64,000 nucleotides of DNA, from the NCBI GenBank assembly GCA_047495785.1, contig JBLDXI010000031.1, positions 248,001 to 312,000 on the forward strand, in the 5' to 3' direction. The notes below the pieces were generated by a model that searched no databases, was not told where the DNA came from, and saw only the letters and a program-made list of their open reading frames with translations. Source of the DNA: Lepidodermella squamata. Its lineage: Eukaryota; Gastrotricha. Positions within the stretch are counted from its first letter, which is position 1. Every line of letters begins with the position of its first letter. Below are positions 55,201 to 64,000 of the stretch, one piece after another. The position numbers and the translations under genes were made by a program.

Positions 55201-56577
55201 ATTTTTGATTTCTTGACATCGTTAGATAGCTGAAGACCTGGTCTACAAGGCTGGCGGGTCGCGCCAAAAGTCTATCCACATGGTTCGCAAGGAATCGCAT
55301 GTCAAATGTCACAAAAATCGTCGTAGTTGGGCCGTTTTGAGCCGCAAACGGGTCATCCTTACCTCCCTCCAGTTCGAGAACCCGTGGATGAATTTTTGAT
55401 TTCTTGGTATCGCTAGATAGCTAAGCACCCGGTCTACAAGGCTGGTTGGTCGCGCCAAAAGTCTATCCACATGGTTCGCAAGGAATCGCATGTCAAATGT
55501 CACAAAAATCGTCGTAGTTGGGCCGTTTTGAGCCGCAAACGGGTCATCCTTACCTCCCTCCCGTTCGAGAACCCGCGGATGAATTTTTGATTTCTTGACA
55601 TCGTTAGATAGCTGAAGAGCAGGTCTACAAGGCTGGCGGGTCGCGCCGAAAATCTATCCACAGGATTCGCAAGGAATCGCATGTCAAATGTCACAAAAAT
55701 CGTCGTAGTTGGGCCGTTTTGAGCCGCAAACGGGTCATCCTTACCTCCCTCCCGTTCGAGATCCCGCGGAAGGATTTTCGATTTCTTGATATCGTTAGAA
55801 AGCCCAAGAGCTGTTCTACCTGGCTGGTTGGTCGCGCAAAAAGTCTACCCACGGGTTTTGCATGGAATCGCATATCAAATGTCGCAAAATTCGTCGTGGA
55901 GAGGCTGTTTAAGGTAACGTCAATGTTTTTTCGTTTATTCTTATGCAAAAGGTAAACGACGTTTTCCTGTGGAAGCGACCAAGTTTTTGCTCACAAATTT
56001 AGCTCACAGAAATTTTTAAACTCAATCAGAGTGTTGCAACATTTTACCTTTTTCAGTTCTTCTCAATTTTTACTGCTTTTTCAAGAGTGAATGAACGTGA
56101 AATCAAATTCATGGAATGAAACAACAGCAACAACGTAAAAATCACATCATCTGGAATAAATTTTATTATATTTGTATTTAAAACTCGAAATGTATTCATA
56201 GCCGCATTAAGGATCTGTCCTATTGGAGAATTCTTCATTGGGAAATCGGCAAATTTCCAGATATTTTGCAAGAGCAAGTCTTATTTCTTAGCGGTATCCC
56301 CATTACTGCAGCAGCGTTACGGTATATACGCGTTCGATTTGCGCATTTTATAATGCGCGCATACCGCTTGTACGCCGTTTCGGCGTATAACGCCAACTAC
56401 ATAGCATGTGCGCATTACACGCATAACCGTTTGCGCTAGCCGCGCTTTATAATATGCTGTGCAAGAATATAAACATATGTGCGCGGAATGTATGCACAGC
56501 GCGCGCACGTTTACTCTGGATACCAAGGCAACCATTTGCCGCAGGTTATTCTGATGCGCAAGTTCTGAAACACCCTG
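49253..56577. mobile_element. 7,325-bp non-autonomous TA-target transposon containing a satellite array
   Basis: Both ends are inverted copies starting CAGGGTGTTTCAGAACT, then (C/T)GCGCA, with further matching near TGCGGCAAATG about 40 bp in. TA flanks both sides (49251-49252 and 56578-56579). Taking out the element and one TA leaves an uninterrupted host reading frame. Left arm about 790 bp and right arm about 670 bp flank a 5.85-kb satellite array; both arms have GCGCGC-type and TATACGCG-type CpG-rich sequence near the ends. No transposase ORF. TA duplication suggests the Tc1/mariner superfamily. Confidence 0.85.
50045..55905. repeat. 191-bp satellite array, about 30 copies
   Basis: Period 191 bp throughout, for example the TCGTAGTTGGGCCGTTTT block recurring at 50162, 50353, 50544 and so on. 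At least three monomer classes differ by block substitutions: 'GACATCGTTAGATAGCTGAAGA' type, 'GGTATCGCTAGATAGCTAAGC' type and a 'GAGCAGG/GAAAATC' type, plus chimaeras. Monomers at both edges are the most divergent. Each monomer holds a 64-codon minus-strand frame starting at GTG and overlapping the next by 4 bp, with no coding support. Confidence 0.95.
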
Positions 56578-57866
56578 TAATACCCAAGCAGATCGATGAT
56601 GGCCTGCACATACTTGTATTTGCTGCCATCCTGTACTTTGAATGCAACGATCACATCAAGAATTCGATCCATTTCTTCTTTGTCGATCAGTTGATCGACA
56701 GAGTTTAACTTCGCCGAAGTCGTTAGTCGTTCCAAGATAGATTTCTTCGCCTTTTTTGTAACTTCCTTGTGAGCGAAATTCTTCCCACTAAATCGAGAAG
56801 ATTCGGAAAATCGAACGTATCTTTTGATCAGCAGTGCCAGATGATTAACAGTAATCGAGGCGATGGATGTTGTCGAGGTAGTAGCCGATGACACGGAAAC
56901 AACAGATACCACTGACGTCGAAATCGTCGAGGCATCGCTCATGATCGACTCAGTATCAGATCGTGTATCAGATCGCCCCGAAGTCTACATCAAAATGAAA
57001 AATAGATTAAAAAAGCAGATTCCACAAAAAATACCTTCAAATTTGCGTAATAAACATCTACTGATCTTTTCAACTCCTCGTTGCTTTTGCCCTGCTCCTT
57101 CGCCTTGGTACAATGTCTCTCGACATGTCGGCGAAATTCTCCGCTTTCGTAGTCATTACGACAAAACATACATATATGCCTCTGCCTCTCGCGTGATCTG
57201 CCGTTCCCAGCAAAACGGCCCAGCTCATCGCGAGTTCTTTGATTACCAGTCAACGCCGGTAGTTTAACAAGTTTTTCGACGTAATTTCCCGAATCACTGA
57301 ACTGGTTTTGCCATGAATCAAGCAAAAAATCCACTGTCTCCGAAACAGCATTCACAGCAGAGCATGGTCCAGTCAACTCAATGCCGCGCTTGCCAATTGA
57401 AACAGTAACATTCTTCGGCTCGCAGAGCTTCTCCACTTCCGCCTTTAATTCGTCTGTTACGACATAGCGGTATTCGATCACAGCCTTCTTAATGGAAGCT
57501 GCTGCGCGTTCCATAACGACGAGTCGGACTTGCGCCATCTCCTTGGCCTTCGCAAGCCGCACAGGTTCACCAGATAAGACAAGCGTGTTACCAGCAATAT
57601 CAACGCCATCTAGCTGAAATCGCTCAGCGATGTCTCGGAAGCCAGCGCAATTCACCTGATTGGCAATTGAATCAGGAATGTTAATTAAAGCCTTAGGCAT
57701 TCTATGGGAAAAAAGATAGCGTTCAATTGAAGATTTTCTGACAGCTATGAAAACTGTATTGATGAACGATGAAAAAATGTTAACAAGCTTCGTCGGGCTT
57801 TTAGCAATCGAAGATCTGAATTTTCTTCAGCCGCAATGCGGGAGGAAAATTGAATGCGAAAAAAAG

Positions 57867-58100
57867 TCACGCATTGCCACTAGATCCTAGTTTGATAATT
57901 TTGTCCAATAAATTTCTTTCTTCACGAGAGCCAAATGTAGAGTTGTAGTCTATATTCAGATCTTTGATTGCTGTTGAAATGGAAGTAACAGTTGGCGGCA
58001 GGCCTTTGTTTACTATGTGCCACGAAATGATTCGAAGAGTTGAAAGCTCGTTCTCTGTGTATTCAGAACCCTTTTTAGGTCCTCTGCGAGATGACGCCAT
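57867..58100 (-). CDS. 77-residue basic protein of unknown function
   Basis: ATG at 58100 within ...CAAAAATGGCGTC; stop at 57867-57869. It begins MASSRRGPKKGSEYTENELS and ends EERNLLDKIIKLGSSGNA: a basic N-terminus, then predicted helices. It lies 166 bp upstream of the recombinase-like gene and on the same strand. TTTGTTTCAG directly before the ATG region resembles a splice acceptor, so a leader exon may exist upstream. It could also be the last exon of a longer gene. No family recognised. Confidence 0.4.
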   Translation of the reverse strand: MASSRRGPKKGSEYTENELSTLRIISWHIVNKGLPPTVTSISTAIKDLNIDYNSTFGSREERNLLDKIIKLGSSGNA

Positions 58101-58567
58101 TTTTGCTGAAACAAAAAGTCTGCGAAGAGTAATCAAGAAAATCACTCCAACTCAGGCTAACATACTTAAATGGATCACTCCCGGTAGCCGAGGGTTCATT
58201 TAGATAAGCTTGGGTGATTGGTGCGTGACCGTGATTAGGAAACAAGGCAGGAAAATTCCGTTGGGATGCGGGCACCGATGGGACAACACATGAATTATCC
58301 ACAGCCAATGATGCCCCGCAGCATTGTTTTGAGTGATGATGGATATCGCGATTGAAGGCAACGGGCGAAGAAGGTGCAACAACTGCACGATTGGATGATC
58401 GATGAGCTTTGCTAATATTGAAATAATCCTTAGAATGCAAGAACCAGAGAACTTCAAATGATTATTACAGTATAGGGCGAGACGACTCTATGTAACGCGG
58501 TCTTTCCGGCAATAGACGATTCGGCTCGGCAATATCACTGACACAAGGAGAGCAAAAATCATCGAAT
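58101..58567. other. Spacer with possible untranslated or minor exon
   Basis: A minus-strand open stretch (58440 to about 58160) lacks an ATG and ends near a GTATGT donor-like site; it may be a leader exon of the 77-residue gene. Not called as coding. Confidence 0.3.
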
Positions 58568-58975
58568 TTAAAATGAGTAGCCCACGGCAAACCTGTCTGA
58601 AGATTCTTCCTCTCTTTCCACCGCATCGTCATCAAAGTCTACCAGTAAATCGCGGCGGCGTCTCTTTTTGTTAGAGCGAGGATCAGATGCGTGTTTTCTT
58701 TTCAAAGAATCTGCCGTGGAGCATACAAGTTCAATAATGCAAGGGCTTGGAGCGCCGGAACGTTGCATAGCGAACATAGTCTTGACATCATTGTCATTTG
58801 AGATCAGGATACTCAGGCTACTGAACTGGTGAAAAATCTGAAATGAATTAGCGAGACCAAAAGCTGCGGACAAGCTTGATTTCAGCTGAGCGAATGTAAT
58901 ATCCTCGTGATCAGGCAACCGGAAGTATCGATGGCCTGCATTGCCGGGCATCTTAACAACAATGCTTCGATCCAT
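58568..58975 (-). CDS. PB1-like acidic nuclear protein (upstream copy)
   Basis: Single exon, 135 residues from the ATG at 58975; the in-frame codon before it is TTG. Residues 5-75 fit a PB1-type domain: basic strand SIVVKMPG...RYFRL, helix FAQLKSSLSAAFGL, IFHQF, then ILISNDNDVKTM with an acidic DND cluster. This is followed by a strong basic nuclear signal (KRKHASDPRSNKKRRRRD) and an acidic tail (DFDDDAVEREEESSD). Its F-x-QF...ILI...DNDV pattern matches the gene at 47410-47850, at the other end of the recombinase-like gene, and all are on the minus strand. Possible dimerisation partner (inference). Confidence 0.55.
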   Translation of the reverse strand: MDRSIVVKMPGNAGHRYFRLPDHEDITFAQLKSSLSAAFGLANSFQIFHQFSSLSILISNDNDVKTMFAMQRSGAPSPCIIELVCSTADSLKRKHASDPRSNKKRRRRDLLVDFDDDAVEREEESSDRFAVGYSF

Positions 58976-59299
58976 CAAAATGTTAAACTGGAGTAGTGGG
59001 TAGTAGTTAACAATAGGATGGGGTGATTCGTGATTTAGTTGAAAACTATTTTACACCTTACATCTGAATCAGGCAAGTTTTAGGTTTCAGCGGGAACCTC
59101 TCTGAAAAACATGGAACTCGCGCTTGTTCGCCGCCTTTCCCATACATAGAAATCGAGCAAAAAAAATTAAAATCCATACAATTTTTTTTAGAAATGTAAT
59201 GAAAATTATTTCGGAATTTAATAAAATCTAGCCTCATTTGCGACAAGGTCAAGCCGCGTGATTATTGAATTTATTATCAGAGGTTCGGGTGCGCTGATT
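58976..59299. other. Spacer
   Basis: No gene or repeat is supported; 5' flank of the PB1-like gene. Confidence 0.3.
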
Positions 59300-60545
59300 C
59301 ATGAGTTTAAGCTAGACGGCTTGACGGGTCGGCTAAACGAGTATACATACGGAGTAGTCAAGACTTCATCCCGCAGGTCATCCCGCAGGCCATCCCGCAG
59401 ACCATCCCGCACTTCGGCGGAAAGCTGCTGGACACTTGCGGGATGAAGTGCGGGACGTCCCGCAGCATGTGCAGGATACATCCCGCAGCATGTGCGGGAT
59501 ACATCCCGCAGTTCATCCCGCACGTCCCGCACTGGTGCGGGATGCAAAGTTATATTTAGAAGATTACCATCGACTCCAATAGCTTTAAGTTTTATTAAGA
59601 GTTTCCGATGGCACACAATGTCGAAGGCCTTAGCAAGATCTAGGTAGACTATATCAGCAAATTTCATGCATTCAAAGGCAAAGGTCCAGTCAAGTACGCA
59701 TTCAAGCATTTGAGTAGCGGGTGATTTAAGTCGCATGAATCCATGTTGATCAGCAGAAATAATGCTGTGATATAAGAGGAAGTCGAGGATTTTATTTCGA
59801 ATTATGGTTTCGAGAATTCTACTAGGCGTGCAGGTGAGAGATATAGGGCGATAGTCAACAGGATTTTTCGAATTTCCCTTCTTTGGAATCGGAGATACAT
59901 GTGCTCTTTTCCAAGAGTCGGGTACCTTTCCACTGGTAAGAGAAAGCTTGAAAATATGACGAAGAGGTGCAATTAAGGGATTTTTTTTAATTTTTTGAAG
60001 AAAATCGTAGGAAGCCCATCAGGACATATAGCATAAGAATTCGAGAGATTAGTTAGAGCTTCATCCAAGTCGTTATCATCGAAGGTAATTTTTGAGATTT
60101 TATCATCAAGAAGAGGAGACGTTTGAGGAGTAATTAAGTCGTCTAAGGTAAAAACTGAGGAAAATTGTTTGTTAAGAGCTTCAGCCTTCTTAGCATCATC
60201 AAAACAGAGTACACTCCTTGTCTAGTAACGCAGGAATTTTCGAAGTGTTTCGGAGTTTCGAGTTAACATAATTGTAAAATTTTGACACGTCATTTGAGGC
60301 GATCATATTTTTTACATTTTCGTTCTCAAAGTTGTCTACGGCCTTTTTGTAATCAGCAGCGAGTCTGTTAAAATTAGAGAGCAACCTATCATAGTTTGGC
60401 GATTTAAAGGCAGTTTTTCGAAGTTTACTTTAGATACAGTTTCATCAAACCAGGTTTCAACGACTATGATAATGTCATATACATCAGAATCTAATAATAA
60501 GAGAAATTCAAAGAAATTCAGGCTCCGGGCATTGCAGTAGTACAC
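59300..60545 (-). pseudogene. LINE D: endonuclease start fused to reverse transcriptase, decayed
   Basis: Minus strand. YCNARSLNFFEF...DIIIVVETWF (60545-60440) is the start of an APE-type endonuclease, but most of that domain is deleted. It runs into RT sequence: FYNYVNSKLRNTSKIP, then after a frameshift DYRPISLT, QHGFM and YLDLAKAFDIVCHRKLL. The RT is cut off after GVDGNLLNI by the motif element at 59363-59550 and its YADD half is missing. Dead copy. Confidence 0.75.
59363..59550. mobile_element. 188-bp TCCCGCA-motif palindromic element inside LINE D
   Basis: Made almost wholly of TCCCGCA/TGCGGGA units, including the hairpin ATCCCGCA-GCATG-TGCGGGAT. The right end, read inward, is ACTTTGCATCCCGCACCA and is followed by TA. 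The left end ACTTCATCCCGCAGG is a shorter match without flanking TA. Its terminus matches that at 46809. Confidence 0.6.
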
Positions 60546-61350
60546 TTTGTAGCGGCGGGTTGGCGAAGAGCCTGCGGTAACCTAGTTGATCTTCTTAGCT
60601 TTCGTAGACAAGGGAGCCGCGATCGGGTCTTTTTCGAGCGTTTTAGTCAGGAAGTTGTATGTGAAGCTGGCATTTGCAGTAATAAGTTGAAAGCCATCCT
60701 TACCCCACGAGATTTTTTGGTTATTCTTCGTGGCCTTGATTTCCTCGATTTTTTCACGAATAAGTTTGCTAGCAGTTTTTGACGGAAAAATCCAGAGGGT
60801 TTCCATCTCCTTTCTGTTTGTGATTTTGGACACACTCCTTGATAATATCCTCGGCGTTCAATGTTCAAAAATAACCGGTCGAGGTTTCGGCTCCATTAAA
60901 ATAAAAGTAACGACTGTAAATAGTCAATTTCAGGAGGGTGTGGAAACCTTTTTACCGAAACAAAATCGAAAAATTTCTCGCTACGCACGTTTCATGGGTT
61001 AAAATCATAGCTAACTTTCCCCCATGCCGAGCAAACGTTACTGATTTCGTGAGCGAGCGTAGCGAGCGAGCGCAATTTTTGTGTTGCTCAATATTAGGAA
61101 CACACCAGCTCGAAAATCCTACTTCGCACACTGCTCGGAAAATACAGATTCGCTTGTCTAGTCTGACGAAGGATCTTGCAGAACAAATTCTTAAATAAGA
61201 TATCGATTTTTCTAATTAAAAATTCGGATGGGTCCATCAAAGTTCGAAATTTCGAAATTGATTACTTATTGATTGTATTTTGAAAATATACCGGATAAGC
61301 GGAATTTTATACCGAAATTTCGATTTCATGATCTTCTAAGAAATATTCTA
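60546..61350. other. Repeat-derived spacer
   Basis: An 83-codon minus-strand frame (60833-60582) without a recognised family may be a piece of LINE ORF1. Nothing else is supported. Confidence 0.3.
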
Positions 61351-62100
61351 AAGTATGCGTAATATTTTTTTTGCATCGCATTTTTTCAATAACTTTTCAA
61401 CCATGAGGAATGTTTTAAAGTGGTTTTCACCAGTCGATAGATCTAGTCTGCGGTAAACTTTCCTCAAATTTTCATTTGAATTGGGTGCGAGAGAAAAAAT
61501 TGGTGACGAAAATTCTGTCCGCGATTTTTATTGAAAATTCTCATTTTTGAAAAATGGCATTTTACAGGATTTGAGGTTGGAAGACATCATCCTGTTGAAC
61601 GGCTTTATCGGAATTTTTTTTAGCAGGGAATTAGGTCAATAACGCGCTGTCAACAAGGAAATTCGACTTAGCGGCCACAAAGAAGGTCTTATCCACCAAC
61701 CGCGATCCGAAATGAATTTTCGGAATTTTGTGAATGATTTGTGCCAATTTTATGAAGCCTTCAGTTTTGGATGGTTGTACAATGTTTTTTCAGGAATCGG
61801 TGACGTAGATCCATTACGGACCATCCTCTCAAAAAAACTTGAAGCCTCTGGCAAGAGAGACCATCAATTCAGACCAAATAAGATGCAAAAATAGCATTTT
61901 TCAAAAATGAGAATTTTCAATAAAAATCGCGGACAGAATTTTCGTCACCAATTTTTTCTCTCGCACCCAATTCAAATGAAAATTTGAGGAAAGTTTACCG
62001 CAGACTAGATCTATCGACTGGTGAAAACCACTTTAAAACATTCCTCATGGTTGAAAAGTTATTGAAAAAATGCGATGCAAAAAAAATATTACGCATACTT
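61351..62100. mobile_element. TA-flanked 750-bp element with 206-bp inverted repeats
   Basis: Arms 61351-61556 and 61895-62100 are near-perfect inverted copies starting AAGTATGCGTAATATT. TA flanks both sides (61349-61350 and 62101-62102). The 338-bp centre has no transposase. Non-autonomous, probably Tc1/mariner-type by target site. Confidence 0.75.
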
Positions 62101-62713
62101 TAAATGGGCGTAGTGATCGACGGTATTTAGGCTAAGAAATTTTATCTCCACTAAATTATATTTATCGGTAAAATTAATTTTATTTTAAGAGTTAGAGATA
62201 AAAATAATTTTATTCTAGACTTCTGACCCCATTCCGATTGTTGCGTTGCCTGAAAATGTCCCTTTTTAACCCGGATTGTCCTGGTTTCGAGTTCAGATCA
62301 ATACAAAACAAAACTAATATTTTTATTTTATTCTCTGGGAGGTTCAAGCTAAAAATATTTTGCGAAGCTCCAGAATTAGCCATAAATGCCGGTTTTGTTA
62401 AAATTACTAAAGGGGAATATTAGGTTGAATAAAATTTAGCAGCTAAAATTTGATAAAAAATCAAGTTAAATTAAAAAAACGTGTCAGGTTTTTGATTTGC
62501 TACTGTTGCGTCACAATAATGTGAACTTTGGACTCATTTTGAATTTTGAAGAGGACATTCAATCGGGTTATTCATTTTCGAAAAGCAAGCGAAAATGAAG
62601 CTCTTCAACCCTTTAGCTACCATCACGTCGTAACACGTGATCCGGGTATCTGTTACCGGTCCGGTCAAAAATTCACTTCTTTGCATAACATGAACAAACA
62701 CGTTACACTTGAC
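62101..62713. other. Spacer
   Basis: AT-rich; no gene or repeat is supported. Confidence 0.3.
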
Positions 62714-63703
62714 CATAGACATAATATCAGTATAGACTGTCTACTCATGAGAAAGGGGGTGTAACGCCATGGGCGCCAGATGGCCTGCTGATTCATGAAT
62801 TTCTTGGAGGCCAAAAATCGGAAAATTCAAAATTTCCTCCATTGATTTCTTGGCGATGAAAGGTGGCATTAGAAAGAACCAAATGCCTGATAGATCTCTT
62901 CAAGAGGAACACAGTGATATTTTTTACTTAATTTTAAAAATGAAGGAACTGATCAAAAATGAGGAAATATTATTTTGTTTTCGGAAATAACCCATGACAA
63001 CGGCTTCAAAAAAAGTTGAATTGAACGACTTTTTGAGGAAAATAGACTCTTCATAGCAAGAGCTACCTTTTGATACTTGGAGCGACCTTGGATAATTTTT
63101 TCCTGATTTTCAGGGAATTTCGAAAATCTCCAGCAGTGGTATTTGCATTGATTCTTAAGATTGACCCTGCGCTGAATTATTTCCAACTGCGCCATGTGCT
63201 TCCGTCACACGTGCTCACACAAAGGTTCAGGGTAGAATCTTCAGTTATTTTTCGTAATTTTTGCATTGTTTTTTCTGGTCTGAATTCTTTAAAATTCCCA
63301 GAAAATCAGTAAAAAATCATCCAAGATCGCTCCAAGTATCAAAGTGTGGATCTCAATTTAACCTATTTGGACCATGCAAAAACTGGTTCAATTTCGACCT
63401 AAATAATGGAATTAATTGCTTTTATATGAAACGCCGAGTCCATTTTTTTCAAGATTAGAGTAAGTTACTAAGCTGTGAAAAATTCGAAAAAATAACAGTT
63501 GTGTTCAGCGTAATTTAAACTATTTCGAACCATCAACCAATCGTTCGGAAAAATCAAAAGGGCCCTGGAACCAAGAAGAAAAGAATCGAATATTTTCGAT
63601 TTTTGGCCTCCAAGAAATTGATGAATCAGCAGGCCATCTGGCGCCCATGGCGTTACACCCCCTTTCTCGAGAGTAGACAGTCTATACTGATATTATGTCT
63701 ATG
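62714..63703. mobile_element. hAT-type non-autonomous transposon (element 2)
   Basis: Ends are inverted copies starting CATAGACATAATATCAG and alignable for about 100 bp. The same 8-bp direct repeat CACTTGAC lies on both sides (62706-62713 and 63704-63711). Termini start CATAGA like element 1 at 33140. Inside, a second inverted pair (about 63065-63115 and 63297-63345) gives a nested hairpin. No transposase. Confidence 0.8.
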
Positions 63704-63711
63704 CACTTGAC

Positions 63712-64000
63712 CCGTGTTCACGCTAAATGTCATCTGTTAACCCCGTTATTTATTCGAAAAATGGGTCCAAAGATCACTCGCAAAACATGTGTCAAGTTTA
63801 GGCCTCTTTTACATAATTTATAGAAAATCAAGGTGAGCTCATAAAGATTGATGAAAAAATACAGGTAGCCGCTGGATACTAATATGAAGCCCCAGGAATT
63901 TCCCTGGAATTTTCAAAGTTCACCTTGATTTTTGAAAAAATTCTGAAAATCGGCCTCGTTTGTCGACCGTGAGTAATCAAGTGATTTGTGGTAGCTACCA
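63712..64000. other. Window end, unassigned
   Basis: AT-rich sequence without a recognised feature. Confidence 0.3.

Larger units (their letters stand above)
47954..57700 (-). pseudogene. Zinc-finger tyrosine-recombinase-like gene split by a 7.3-kb transposon
   Basis: Minus strand. Exons 57700-57035, 56984-56578 continued at 49250-48859, 48805-48451, 48394-48299, 48240-48181, 48132-48049 and 47999-47954, with introns of about 47-60 bp; 701 residues once the insertion is removed. Residues 1-130 contain two alpha/beta repeats of unknown fold. A C2H2-like finger uses C177, C180, H192 and H196 (or C197). A Ser/Thr-rich linker follows. The C-terminal half resembles tyrosine recombinases: IIRPSSFWRMTVEEF (R456), FTLVRKSAHSQYA (R582, H585) and GAGHKPSTAMAHYELM (H606, candidate nucleophile Y615), with the usual H-to-Y spacing. 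The insertion falls at Y357-Y358. Exons after residue 630 are less certain. The recombinase call rests on the R...R..H...GH...Y pattern only. Confidence 0.6.

Noticed and set aside
50152-55948. Thirty tandem 64-codon minus-strand frames that overlap by 4 bp and look like a repetitive gene family
   Set aside because: They start at GTG, follow the 191-bp satellite period exactly and vary only as the satellite classes do. The period is not a multiple of three, so they cannot form a repeat protein.
49253-56577. Helitron as an explanation for the satellite-bearing insertion
   Set aside because: It has inverted termini and a TA duplication; Helitrons have neither.
47410-57700. PB1-like frame at 47410-47850 as the last exon of the recombinase-like gene
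   Set aside because: The apparent in-frame fusion depended on a miscounted A; with the correct acceptor the larger gene stops at 47954 and the small gene has its own ATG.

Overview
The window is genomic DNA of a small-intron invertebrate animal. The gene set (collagen galactosyltransferase-type enzymes, animal alpha-amylases with signal peptides, C-type lectin-like receptors, GABA-B-like receptors, cystatin), GT-AG introns of mostly 50-60 bp, AATAAA signals and LINE, LTR and DNA transposons all point to Metazoa. I cannot name the phylum from sequence alone. Spliced models below were built by hand from splice signals and reading-frame continuity.

Layout. 1-28 kb is gene-dense and built largely of paralogous pairs: two tandem intronless GABA-B-like receptors (1865-7166), two lectin-like receptors with a WSC domain nested in a C-type lectin domain (8904-11894 and 17144-19164), a cystatin (13470-13985) and a secreted triple-I29 cathepsin-propeptide inhibitor (15037-15876) between them, then a minus-strand block in the order GT25 - amylase - amylase - GT25 (19535-27550). 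Secreted digestive enzymes and cysteine-protease inhibitors thus sit beside surface lectins, which suggests a gut or surface-defence neighbourhood (inference).

28-47 kb is a nest of mobile DNA: a Mutator-type element with 9-bp target duplications (28184-29515), a GCCCG-rich element (31309-32559), a hAT-type element (33140-34040), decayed LINEs, a 3.26-kb terminal-inverted-repeat element inside a LINE, a chromodomain LTR retrotransposon remnant, a tRNA-derived SINE-like piece, and several islands of short palindromic motifs. One apparently intact four-exon secreted-protein gene (40446-41375) survives there. A TA-flanked element at 41627-43458 holds six 179-bp tandem repeats.

47-59 kb is the most remarkable part. 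All on the minus strand lie a PB1-like nuclear protein gene, a 77-aa gene, a multi-exon gene whose product looks like a zinc-finger tyrosine recombinase, and a second PB1-like gene. The recombinase gene is split by a 7,325-bp non-autonomous DNA transposon (49253-56577) flanked by a TA duplication; removing it and one TA restores the reading frame exactly. The transposon consists mostly of about thirty 191-bp satellite monomers with an irregular higher-order pattern.

59-64 kb is again repeats: a LINE carrying a small TCCCGCA-motif element, a TA-flanked 206-bp-arm inverted-repeat element (61351-62100) and a second hAT-type element with an 8-bp target duplication (62714-63703).
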